7,461 bases of DNA from Clostridia bacterium (GCA_017625275.1 JAGALI010000159.1:1-7461); one strand, 5' to 3'. Shown: positions 1-6,740, counted from the first letter of the stretch. Notes: generated by a model from the sequence alone, not told the origin. Translations and numbers: made by a program.

Positions 1-1
1 C

Positions 2-196
2 AAGTTCATAAGAATTATAACCCTTATTCTAATAGCTCTACTTGATATTTGGGGGCTTTTCCTTGGCTTTGGTATAGGTATATTCTTAGTGAGCACAAAC
101 TCTACCATAAACGGAAAACGCTCATACCTGTATCCGTTAATTCCATTTAATAAAGAAGCATTTTCACGACTTTTGTTGCGCAGGAAAAAGCCATAA
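2..196 (+). CDS. GerA-family spore germination protein, C-terminal fragment (5' end outside window)
   Basis: An open frame enters from the left edge and ends at TAA 194-196, giving 64 residues. It starts with a hydrophobic segment (about residues 3-33, IITLILIALLDIWGLFLGFG and onward), which is the last membrane helix. This is followed by a short polar tail with YLYPLIPFNKEAFSRLLLRR and a final basic RRKKP. That tail resembles the end of GerA/SpoVAF-type proteins, where a 'Y-L-x-P-hydrophobic-x-P-F' stretch follows the last helix and precedes a basic, arginine-rich C-terminus. Members are inner-membrane subunits of spore germinant receptors, typically near 480-500 residues, so most of the protein is missing here. 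The gene converges with the HAD gene and shares its terminator. The family call rests on the tail only. The specific paralogue (a germinant receptor A subunit versus SpoVAF) cannot be decided. Confidence 0.72.
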   Translation, partial: KFIRIITLILIALLDIWGLFLGFGIGIFLVSTNSTINGKRSYLYPLIPFNKEAFSRLLLRRKKP

Positions 197-200
197 AAGC

Positions 201-226
201 AAAAAGCCACTTTAAAGTGGCTTTTT
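201..226. terminator. Bidirectional intrinsic terminator (perfect 13-bp palindrome)
   Basis: Bases 201-213 and 214-226 are exact reverse complements (AAAAAGCCACTTT / AAAGTGGCTTTTT) with a GC-containing core GCCAC/GTGGC. On the + strand the stem is followed by T-rich sequence up to about 231. On the minus strand the stem runs out into TTTTTGCTTTT (complement of 195-205). It lies 4 bases after the germination gene stop and contains the HAD gene stop (212-214), so it can end transcription of both convergent units. With no separate loop, the innermost A/T pairs would open to form it. Confidence 0.9.
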
Positions 227-850
227 TATTTCGTTGAAATCCTTTATATATCCGTCGGCGAAGGCTTTAATTTCATTCTCGTATAGTGCAGATGTTTCAT
301 CATATACGCCAATGGCTCTCATTCCTGCAGCTTTAGCAGTGCGAAGCGCCTCAATATTGTCATCAAAAAACAAACACTCGTTAGGCTCTTTTTTTAGTAG
401 AGAGGCTACCTGCTTAAATATTTGGGGATTTGATTTTGCCATTCCTAAATCATCGGTAGACCATACATTGTCAAACATGTCGTAGATGCCAACACGCTTA
501 AGACACGGGTCTAAAAATTGATGAGTACAGGCAGTTAAAACATTAAGAGAAGCCCCTAGCCTCTTAAGCTCCTTGAGCTTTTTTATAACATTTGCCTTTG
601 GTTGAATAACGTAAGAATATTCATACAGTGCTCGCTCATCAAGGAAATCACGCACCTCATCAAAGCTCAAGCGCTCATCAAGAGAGGCAACATATTCATA
701 AGCCTTTATAAGCCCCATGGGAGTGACAATTTTTATAAGGTCATCGGGATATGAAACACCACGCTTGTCAAGCTCGGTATAAATAACCCTCGACCACATA
801 TCCATTGAATCAATAAGAGTACCATCAAAATCAAAAATATAGCAATTCAT
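212..850 (-). CDS. HAD-superfamily hydrolase, subfamily IA (probable phosphatase)
   Basis: This 212-residue soluble protein carries all four HAD motifs. Motif I is FDFDGTL, with nucleophile Asp7 and general acid/base Asp9. Motif II is VLTA, with Thr106. The motif III lysine is Lys139 in GMAKSNP. Motif IV is FFDDN, with Asp163 and Asp164 binding Mg2+. Residues about 14-85 between motifs I and II form a small helical C1-type cap, typical of phosphoglycolate-phosphatase or beta-phosphoglucomutase-like members. The substrate cannot be read from sequence. The start ATG (848-850) is preceded by AGGTGA at 861-866, 10 bases upstream. It is the last gene of the leftward cluster, 54 bases after the trigger-factor-like gene, and may be read through from it. 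Its last codons and stop lie inside the shared terminator palindrome. The family call is firm, but the exact activity is unknown. Confidence 0.9.
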   Translation of the reverse strand: MNCYIFDFDGTLIDSMDMWSRVIYTELDKRGVSYPDDLIKIVTPMGLIKAYEYVASLDERLSFDEVRDFLDERALYEYSYVIQPKANVIKKLKELKRLGASLNVLTACTHQFLDPCLKRVGIYDMFDNVWSTDDLGMAKSNPQIFKQVASLLKKEPNECLFFDDNIEALRTAKAAGMRAIGVYDETSALYENEIKAFADGYIKDFNEIKKPL

Positions 851-927
851 TAATCTATTTTCACCTGCACGCCATCAGCTACGCCTAAACGGCATTTGCT
901 TTTCTTATTTATGAGAAATTGTAGCAA
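850..927 (-). other. Short open frame ending in a TAATG overlap with the HAD gene (possible remnant or leader)
   Basis: A frame different from both neighbours stays open across the gap between the trigger-factor-like gene and the HAD gene. Its stop TAA (850-852) shares one base with the HAD ATG, the TAATG layout common in translationally coupled genes. From a TTG at 925-927 it would encode 25 residues ending KCRLGVADGVQVKID. An AAGAGG lies only a few bases before that TTG, which is too close to be convincing. There is no ATG in this frame. It overlaps the last codons of the upstream gene. It may be a tiny coupled leader, the tail of a deleted gene, or chance. I do not recognise the peptide. 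Confidence 0.15.
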
Positions 928-1876
928 TACCTCTTAAAAAGCTGGAAACCTTATATCCAATAAGCTGAGCTTTTATAATATCCTTTGAGTATTGTTGCTT
1001 CAAAAGCTCAATTGGAGTATTGTTTGCCTTAGCATTTATCTCGTAAAACTCATCAATTTCGTTGTCGTCTACAATTATATTTTCTATCCTCGCAATTTCA
1101 TCGAAAATAGCATTGAGATAAAGCCCTTCTTTTACTGCAGCTTCAATGCTTTCCTTGAACTGCGCCTCAGTTTGCCCCATCATTGAAAGCAGAGAGGAAA
1201 GCTCCATTCCGTTTGAGCTTGCATAATTCTCAAACGATTTTATTTGACCTTCAACCTGTTCGTTAACAATTGCTTCTGGAGCTTCAACAGAGCAGCCCTC
1301 AATTAGGTGCCTTTCGATTTTGGCACTGATTTCCTTTTCAACCTCGTTTGCTTTTTTTCTGTAAATAGCGTTCATAAGGAATTTGTCAAGCTGCTCAACA
1401 GTTTCGATGCCTTGAATACCCTGTGCCTCAGTAAATCTTTTAATAACACCCTCGTCGACTCCATTTGTAAGCTTCACTTTAATTTCATGCAGAGTAACCT
1501 TAAAATCGGCATCCTTACCACTGAGCTCAGGGGTGTAGTTTTCAGGGAAACGAACCTTAATTATTCTTGTTTCGCCCTTTGTCATACCAACCATTTGCTC
1601 CTCAAAGCCTGGAATAAACATACCAGAGCCAATAATTAGCTCATACCCTTGGGCAGAGCCACCATCAAACTCAACTCCGTCAACAGAGCCAACAAAGTCA
1701 ATAATACTTGTGTGTCCGTTTTGTAAAGGCCCGTCAACAGAAACAATTTCAGCAAATTCGTCTGCAATGTGTTGCTTCTGCGCCTCTACCTCATCAACGG
1801 TAACTGATGGGGCAGGGGAGTCAAGCTCAATTTTAATATTCTTATAATCACATAATGTCACTTTGAAGTCATTCAT
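905..1876 (-). CDS. tig: Trigger-factor homologue lacking the N-terminal ribosome-binding domain (FKBP-type PPIase/chaperone)
   Basis: The protein has 323 residues, whereas trigger factor usually has about 430. It begins MNDFKVTLCDYKNIKIE, matching the linker that follows the ribosome-binding domain in full-length proteins. An FKBP-type peptidyl-prolyl isomerase domain covers about residues 52-134: IDFVGSVDGVEFDGG, then GSGMFIPGFEEQMVGMTKGE, then FPENYTPELSGKDADFKV. The helical C-terminal chaperone arms follow, about 140-320 (GCSVEAPEAIVNEQ, DDNEIDEFYEI, LLKQQYSKDIIKAQLIGYKV). The usual ribosome-docking loop (GFRxGKxP) is absent. The start is well supported: AAGGAG at 1885-1890 lies 8 bases before the ATG, inside the last codons of ruvB, and only 2 bases separate the genes, so translation is probably coupled. 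It likely acts as a cytosolic folding helper not bound to ribosomes. A full-length tig elsewhere in the genome is expected but cannot be seen here. Confidence 0.88.
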   Translation of the reverse strand: MNDFKVTLCDYKNIKIELDSPAPSVTVDEVEAQKQHIADEFAEIVSVDGPLQNGHTSIIDFVGSVDGVEFDGGSAQGYELIIGSGMFIPGFEEQMVGMTKGETRIIKVRFPENYTPELSGKDADFKVTLHEIKVKLTNGVDEGVIKRFTEAQGIQGIETVEQLDKFLMNAIYRKKANEVEKEISAKIERHLIEGCSVEAPEAIVNEQVEGQIKSFENYASSNGMELSSLLSMMGQTEAQFKESIEAAVKEGLYLNAIFDEIARIENIIVDDNEIDEFYEINAKANNTPIELLKQQYSKDIIKAQLIGYKVSSFLRGIATISHK

Positions 1877-1878
1877 TT

Positions 1879-2937
1879 TTAATTCTCCTTAATATCAATT
1901 GGAATAGTGGTATTTATTTTGTTATAAGGAATACCGAGATGCTCATATGCAAGACGAGTAACACATCTTCCTCTAGGAGTACGGCTAAGAAAGCCTATTT
2001 GCATAAGATAAGGCTCATATACATCCTCAATAGTTATGCTTTCCTCACCAATGGTGGCGGATAAGGTTTCAAGACCAACAGGTCCACCATCATAGAATTT
2101 GATAATGGTTTCAAGCATGCGTCTATCGGTATTGTCAAGACCAAGCTCATCAATTTCAAGTGCAGAAAGTGAAAGCTGTGCCATTTCAAGAGTGATTTCG
2201 CCATTACCCTTAACCTGAGCATAGTCGCGCACGCGCTTTAATAGCCTGTTTGCAATACGAGGAGTACCACGAGAGCGAGATGCGATTTCATAAGCGCCCT
2301 CATCAGTAATAGCAACGCCAAGCAGGGAAGCACTTCTTTTAACAATAGTAGCAAGCTCGTCATGAGTGTAAAGCTCAAGCTTCAAAAGCACACCAAAGCG
2401 GTCACGCAAAGGTGTGGTAAGCTGTCCTGCACGAGTGGTTGCACCAACAAGAGTAAATCTTGGTAAAGGAACACGAATGCTTCTTGCAGCAGGACCCTTA
2501 CCAATAATAATATCGAGCATATAATCCTCCATCGCAGGATAAAGAATTTCCTCAATATTTCTCGAAAGACGATGTATCTCATCAATGAAAAGAACATCAC
2601 CAGGCGCAAGATTAGTAAGAATAGCAGCAAGGTCGCCCTGCTTTTCAATAGCAGGACCAGAGGTTACACGGAAATTAACACCCATTTCTGTAGCAATAAT
2701 ACCAGAAAGAGTAGTTTTGCCAAGACCAGGAGGGCCGTATAGCAAAACATGGTCAAGCGCGTCGCCTCTGCCCTTAGCAGCATCAATATAAACCTTAAGT
2801 AAGTCCTTAACCTTTTCTTGACCTATATATTCATCAAACGCCTTAGGTCTTAGGCTTATTTCGTTTTCTGTATCCTCGCTGGTGGCTTCAGTAGAAACCA
2901 TTCGGTTTTCAAAGTCAAATTCTACTTCTTCAATCAT
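1879..2937 (-). CDS. ruvB: Holliday junction branch-migration DNA helicase RuvB
   Basis: RuvB is the AAA+ motor, a hexameric ring that pumps DNA through RuvA-bound Holliday junctions. The 352-residue protein is complete. Landmarks are Walker A GPPGLGKT (68-75), Walker B LFIDEIHRL (116-124, Asp119/Glu120), sensor 1 VGATTRAG (164-171), arginine finger Arg178 in PLRDRFG, and sensor 2 Arg227 in RGTPRIANRLLKRVRD. The C-terminal winged-helix DNA-binding domain has GGPVGLETL (from 284) and RTPRGR (319-324). About 28 acidic residues precede the conserved LRPKAFDEYIGQ; this is a modest N-terminal extension within the family's range. The start is supported by AGGTG 6 bases upstream, overlapping the ruvA stop; the gap to ruvA is 10 bases. 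All catalytic residues look intact. Confidence 0.98.
   Translation of the reverse strand: MIEEVEFDFENRMVSTEATSEDTENEISLRPKAFDEYIGQEKVKDLLKVYIDAAKGRGDALDHVLLYGPPGLGKTTLSGIIATEMGVNFRVTSGPAIEKQGDLAAILTNLAPGDVLFIDEIHRLSRNIEEILYPAMEDYMLDIIIGKGPAARSIRVPLPRFTLVGATTRAGQLTTPLRDRFGVLLKLELYTHDELATIVKRSASLLGVAITDEGAYEIASRSRGTPRIANRLLKRVRDYAQVKGNGEITLEMAQLSLSALEIDELGLDNTDRRMLETIIKFYDGGPVGLETLSATIGEESITIEDVYEPYLMQIGFLSRTPRGRCVTRLAYEHLGIPYNKINTTIPIDIKEN
1885..1890 (-). promoter_or_regulatory. Ribosome binding site of the trigger-factor-like gene, embedded in ruvB
   Basis: AAGGAG on the minus strand is formed by the Lys-Glu codons at the end of ruvB and sits 8 bases before the ATG at 1874-1876. It fixes the short trigger-factor start and argues against a lost upstream N-terminal domain, because ruvB is intact and occupies the upstream sequence. 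Confidence 0.85.
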
Positions 2938-2947
2938 AATTCACACC

Positions 2948-3562
2948 TCAAATAAGCTTTGCAAGAGCAAGTGGTATAATTTTTTCAACAGGAAGTGTAG
3001 GGTCGATTCCGGAAAGAGCCCTTTGTGCTTCTGTGCGCGCATAGCCAAGCACAATAAGAGCATCAAGCGCCTCGCCAAGATTACCCTTGCCCTTGACAAT
3101 AGTGGCACCACTAAGCGACGATGCAGAAGGCATAGAAGAGGATGAAGCAAAGTACATCTTCGAAACCTTGTCATGAAGCTCTAAAATAACCCTTGCAGCA
3201 GTTTTTGCACCAATTCCGTTGGCACGAGAAATAGCCTTAGTATCCTCGGAGCAAATAGCACTGTAAAGCTTGTCTGGAGAGAGCAAGGACAAAATAGAGG
3301 TTGCAGCCTTTGGACCTACGCCAGAAACAGTAATCAAAAGCTTAAAGGCACCAAGCTCCTCTGCGTCCTTAAAGCCAAATAGCTCAACTCCGTCCTCACG
3401 AACCTGAAGATAGGTGAAAAGCTTAGTTCTTTCGCCAACATGAGAGCATATCTCTGAATAGGTATTGTCGCTGATTGATAACCAATAGCCAACACCACAG
3501 CAGTCAATAACGCATCCACCAACCTCGCAGTAGTCTAGCGTTCCGTCAACATGATAAATCAT
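2948..3562 (-). CDS. ruvA: Holliday junction branch-migration complex subunit RuvA
   Basis: RuvA is the junction-recognition subunit that binds four-way DNA as a tetramer and recruits RuvB rings. The 204-residue protein has the three expected domains. The first is an N-terminal OB fold (about 1-63) ending in REDGVELFGF, with the acidic pin Glu56-Asp57. The second has two helix-hairpin-helix motifs, VSGVGPKAA (79-87) and ANGIGAKTAARVILEL (114-129). A Ser-rich flexible linker (about 138-152) leads to a C-terminal three-helix domain (about 161-204), which contacts RuvB. The ATG overlaps the upstream yfhO-like stop as ATGA (4-base overlap), and its ribosome binding site AAGGAT is made by the last Lys-Asp codons of that gene. 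Translation is therefore probably coupled to the membrane-protein gene. Confidence 0.97.
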   Translation of the reverse strand: MIYHVDGTLDYCEVGGCVIDCCGVGYWLSISDNTYSEICSHVGERTKLFTYLQVREDGVELFGFKDAEELGAFKLLITVSGVGPKAATSILSLLSPDKLYSAICSEDTKAISRANGIGAKTAARVILELHDKVSKMYFASSSSMPSASSLSGATIVKGKGNLGEALDALIVLGYARTEAQRALSGIDPTLPVEKIIPLALAKLI

Positions 3563-6363
3563 ATATCGTCATCCTTTTTAGTAATTTCTAAAGTTTTTTC
3601 ATCAAAATTTATTGAAACGGGCTCAATAACCTTTATTTTTGGTGAGTCAAAGCCCATTTTTTCTCTGTATTTTCTCTCGAACACACACATTAGAACAAAT
3701 AAAGCAAGTCCGAATAGACTAATGCAAATTCCAACATTAAACACCTTAGAGCTATATTTGAATTCGATTTCGTGCTCACCAGCGCTTATGTCAAATGCAA
3801 GAAGAGAATCAAGCACCTTGTAGGTCTCAACCCTTACACCATCAACATATACATTCCAATACTTGTCGTAGGGAATGGTCGTCATTACTATTTCATTGTC
3901 CTCAGCTATAATAGAGCCCTGGAATTTAGTGTCACTATATTTTTCAATTTTCATCTCGCCTGCATTAAGTTCAGCAAAGGTAGCATCAAAGGCGTCCCTT
4001 TCAAGCTGAACAAACAATGGATAAGACATATCAATTGAGGCTCTGTCAGAATTGAATTCAACTGTAACCTCAATTTTCTCGCCCTTTCCAAAGGTACCAA
4101 TGTTGTGTATACGGTTACTTTCCTCGCCAAATACCTTGCCAAGCTCAACACCATTTACAAAGAATGTAGCCTCGTCATTCGAGCCATTTGATTTTAGGAA
4201 CATATACACGCTACCAGTGTTGTAAGGCGTAACCTGATAGGTAAAGGATGCCTTTTCACTAGAATCAGCACGAGAGAAGGTTGTAGAGCTCTTTGAGCAA
4301 TTTTTTGTTTGTGTGCAGGTATAAACACAACTGCTAAATAGCCTCAAATCCTCGGAAGCAACCATTTTAGATGCCATATATTCAAGGAAGCCGAAGGAAT
4401 GCCTTACAGGTGCATTTACATCTGCATCCTTCATACCAGCATCTACACAATAAGCAAGAGAGAGCACATAAGGGTTCTCGTAGATAGTAAGACCATTCTC
4501 ACCACCCTCAACAGGTGTATAAAGATTAGATACTGGTATTTTATCGTCGGTAATTACATATTTAACACCAAAAATGCTGTCAACAACCTCGTTACCCTCA
4601 ATATACTTGCTCCAGTGAGATCTAGCAGGGAATCCACATCTTTTCATAAGCTCCATAACGCCCTTGTTATAGGTTGATGTAGATGAGGAAAGTCCTCTTA
4701 TATCAAGCGCAAAATTTTCATTAGGCTTTCTAAAAAGAGTTTTTTCCATTCTGTAAAACGAGGTGTCGTATTCAAGAAGATTGTCCACAGTAGACTCTAT
4801 TCTGTCGTTGAAATTACGATGTGCAGAGCGCTTGGCCCAGCCAACATCATTTACCTCCTCGCCCCAGTTGATAAGGGCGCTAACACCGGCCTCAAAGCAA
4901 ACAATACAGGTTAGCACAATGGTGCCTATGCGCTTGGCTGTTTCTCTTTTTTTGTAGTAAAGCACAACCATATAAATTATTACAAAGACAAGAGAAATCC
5001 AAACAAGCTCATAATGAGGCATAAGTAAAACCTCATCACCACCGTCATAGCGAGGCAAGAGAACAGTCTTTTGAATTAGAAGCAAAAGCAGAATAAGACC
5101 TGCTCCAATTTGAAGAATACTCTTGTAATCAAACTCAGCAAAAAGCTCAAAGCCCTTGTATGCCATTATTAAAATAATAAACGAAAGCATGAAGCTGTAT
5201 CTGTAATTAAGCCAAACAGGCATGCTAAGCCCGTGCCAAATAAGGTCAATAGCATTAACAGACATGCTTATAATAAACAAAATCACTAAAATACCATAGG
5301 CGATTTTTTCTCTTGGTGCAATTTTCTTGGTAAAGAAATAAATTGGTAGCATAAATAATGCCAAAATGCCACAGTAAATATTAGGCAAGCCGGCAGGACG
5401 AACAGTGTCGTATGAGCCGATAAAAAGTTTTGAAATAAGGTCAAGTAAATCAAACCTCAAATCGAAGGTCAGCTTGTCAGCCTCGCCATCTGTTTTTCCA
5501 AAGGAAATAGAATAGTAAGCGCATAGAATAATCATTGCTACCATAAGAAGCGCAACGATAGAGCAAATGGCAATTCTTATAAAGCTTTTTGGAATATGAT
5601 GCCTTTCCTTTAGGTTATTAATATCAGAGACCTTGTGCGCACAAATAAAGCAAATAAAATAGATAAGAGTATAAATGCACACCATATAGCCAATATAGTA
5701 ATTTGACCAAATAATAAGAGCAAGCATTATTGTGAAAAGCTTGAAGCGTCCGTCGGTCACAAGCCTTTCGATACCAAGCGTGAGTAAGGGAAGCCACATA
5801 AGCGCGTCCATCCACATGGTATTTGTTTGATATGCCATCGCATACGCGCAAAGTGCGTACATGGTCGAAAACATAGCATAAGATAGCACATTCCTCTTTC
5901 TGCCGGTAGAGTCAAGATAGATGGCAAACGAAAGACCACTAATGCCACATTTTATGAGCATCATTATAGTAACAGCCTCTACAATGAGTGACGATGGGAA
6001 AAGCACCAAAATCAATGACAGAGGAGAAGCAAGATAATAGGTATAAAAGCCTAAAAATTCTCCACCAAGAGTTCTTTCCCAAGTATATATAAGAGAGCCA
6101 TTTCCAAGTAAAATATCTCTTAGCTGTTCAAAATAATAGATGTATTGTGCATTCATATCCAGCGTTAATATAGAGCGCTGACCAAATGGGAAAATGGAAA
6201 GAAGCACATATACAACAAGCATTATTCCTACAGGAATTAAAAACGAAGGATAAAGATATCTTTTAGAATATAGAAATCTAAAGGCTCTATCCTTAGTCTT
6301 GATTATAAAATCAAGCACCCTTTGCTTGCGAGAGGGAAGGGTTGAATTTAAGGAATTATCCAT
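3559..6363 (-). CDS. yfhO: YfhO-family polytopic membrane protein (GT-C-like, probable cell-envelope glycosylation)
   Basis: This is a large 934-residue integral membrane protein. A cytoplasmic N-terminus (about 1-37) precedes a first helix (about 38-60). An extracytoplasmic loop follows with the family signature LTLDMNAQYIYYFEQLRD (66-83, acidic Asp69) and then WERTLGGEFLGFYTYYLASP (95-114). Many further helices extend to about residue 490, including WMDALMWLPLLTLGIER (184-200). A soluble extracytoplasmic, beta-rich region of about 380 residues ends in one C-terminal helix (about 877-897) and a charged cytoplasmic tail ending KKDDDI. The family is DUF/PF09586-like YfhO. In Bacillus and Listeria, members are linked to moving sugars from lipid carriers onto lipoteichoic acid, working with a CsbB/GtlA-type glycosyltransferase; none is adjacent here. 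The start is supported by GAGG (6370-6373) 6 bases upstream. It overlaps the DUF951 gene by 8 bases and ruvA by 4. The family is clear, but the substrate is inferred. Confidence 0.88.
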   Translation of the reverse strand: MDNSLNSTLPSRKQRVLDFIIKTKDRAFRFLYSKRYLYPSFLIPVGIMLVVYVLLSIFPFGQRSILTLDMNAQYIYYFEQLRDILLGNGSLIYTWERTLGGEFLGFYTYYLASPLSLILVLFPSSLIVEAVTIMMLIKCGISGLSFAIYLDSTGRKRNVLSYAMFSTMYALCAYAMAYQTNTMWMDALMWLPLLTLGIERLVTDGRFKLFTIMLALIIWSNYYIGYMVCIYTLIYFICFICAHKVSDINNLKERHHIPKSFIRIAICSIVALLMVAMIILCAYYSISFGKTDGEADKLTFDLRFDLLDLISKLFIGSYDTVRPAGLPNIYCGILALFMLPIYFFTKKIAPREKIAYGILVILFIISMSVNAIDLIWHGLSMPVWLNYRYSFMLSFIILIMAYKGFELFAEFDYKSILQIGAGLILLLLLIQKTVLLPRYDGGDEVLLMPHYELVWISLVFVIIYMVVLYYKKRETAKRIGTIVLTCIVCFEAGVSALINWGEEVNDVGWAKRSAHRNFNDRIESTVDNLLEYDTSFYRMEKTLFRKPNENFALDIRGLSSSTSTYNKGVMELMKRCGFPARSHWSKYIEGNEVVDSIFGVKYVITDDKIPVSNLYTPVEGGENGLTIYENPYVLSLAYCVDAGMKDADVNAPVRHSFGFLEYMASKMVASEDLRLFSSCVYTCTQTKNCSKSSTTFSRADSSEKASFTYQVTPYNTGSVYMFLKSNGSNDEATFFVNGVELGKVFGEESNRIHNIGTFGKGEKIEVTVEFNSDRASIDMSYPLFVQLERDAFDATFAELNAGEMKIEKYSDTKFQGSIIAEDNEIVMTTIPYDKYWNVYVDGVRVETYKVLDSLLAFDISAGEHEIEFKYSSKVFNVGICISLFGLALFVLMCVFERKYREKMGFDSPKIKVIEPVSINFDEKTLEITKKDDDI

Positions 6364-6562
6364 TTTGAACCTCGCCTGAAATAATTTTTTTAATCATTTT
6401 CTCAACCTTTATTCTGTCAAGAGTAATTGTGCGTGCACAGCCCGTACACGCAAGCTTTATATCAGCGCCAGTGCGAAGCACCTTAAAGGTCTTTGCACCA
6501 CAGGGGTGTGTCTTTTTCATTTCTAAAATATCGCCAACATTGATAACAGGAATAACAGCCAT
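6356..6562 (-). CDS. DUF951 family small cysteine-containing protein
   Basis: This is a 68-residue protein of the DUF951 family (related to Bacillus YyzM), whose function is not established. The family pattern is visible: VGDILEMKKTHPCG (9-22), then ADIKLACTGCARTITLDR (33-50). Three cysteines, Cys21 in HPCG and the CxxC pair Cys39/Cys42, together with His19, could form a small zinc site. The many basic residues (Lys/Arg at 16-17, 50, 52, 55, 58-59) would suit nucleic-acid binding; both of these ideas are inference. The ATG at 6560-6562 follows a purine-rich AAAGGGGGA and lies about 40 bases after the predicted transcription start, making this the first gene of the leftward operon. It overlaps the YfhO-like gene by 8 bases. 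Confidence 0.9.
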   Translation of the reverse strand: MAVIPVINVGDILEMKKTHPCGAKTFKVLRTGADIKLACTGCARTITLDRIKVEKMIKKIISGEVQNG

Positions 6563-6607
6563 AAAAATCCCCCTTTAGCAAAATCGAGTAAAAGTCTATA
6601 CACAATT

Positions 6608-6636
6608 ATTTTACCATACCTTGCCACAAAAATCAA
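6608..6636 (-). promoter_or_regulatory. Sigma-A-like promoter for the DUF951-yfhO-ruvAB operon
   Basis: On the minus strand, TTGATT (complement of 6631-6636) is followed by exactly 17 bases and then TAAAAT (complement of 6608-6613). A TGG immediately before the -10 gives an extended -10. The predicted start is near 6601, leaving a leader of about 40 bases before the DUF951 ATG. AT-rich sequence upstream of the -35 could act as an UP element. I see no stable hairpin or riboswitch in the leader. Confidence 0.7.
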
Positions 6637-6684
6637 TAATAATATAAATATATTTTTCGTGCGATAAAATATATAATATTTTGT

Positions 6685-6713
6685 TTGACACGCGATATAA
6701 TTTGTGGTATAAT
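6685..6713 (+). promoter_or_regulatory. Consensus sigma-A promoter for ruvC
   Basis: TTGACA (6685-6690), a 17-base spacer, and TATAAT (6708-6713) all match consensus exactly. TG at 6705-6706 adds an extended -10. The region upstream (6637-6684) is strongly AT-rich, as in UP elements. The transcription start would be near 6720, giving a leader of about 25 bases that carries only the ribosome binding site. No LexA-type GAAC-N4-GTTC box is present nearby. Confidence 0.92.
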
Positions 6714-6731
6714 ATATGCTGAATAATTTTT

Positions 6732-6740
6732 GGAGGAGGT
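6732..6740 (+). promoter_or_regulatory. ruvC ribosome binding site (decides the start codon)
   Basis: GGAGGAGGT lies directly before the ATG at 6745-6747, with the first GGAGG 8 bases upstream of it. It shows that translation begins at the ATG and not at the in-frame TTG at 6730, which overlaps this site and would add five residues before the conserved N-terminus. Confidence 0.9.

Noticed and set aside
851..904. Possible terminator between the trigger-factor-like gene and the HAD gene
   Set aside because: Only a 3-bp GCC/GGC stem can be drawn and no T-tract follows it, so it does not look like an intrinsic terminator.
1307..1639. 110-residue plus-strand open frame opposite the trigger-factor-like gene
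   Set aside because: It is antisense to a well-supported gene, with no ribosome binding site or recognisable motif; its length follows from the codon use of the real gene.
1879..2000. Missing N-terminal domain of the trigger-factor homologue hidden by a frameshift upstream
   Set aside because: The upstream sequence is the intact C-terminus of ruvB, with no trigger-factor-like residues in other frames.
2585..2791. 68-residue plus-strand open frame opposite ruvB
   Set aside because: It is a shadow of the conserved Walker A/B region of ruvB and has no independent support.
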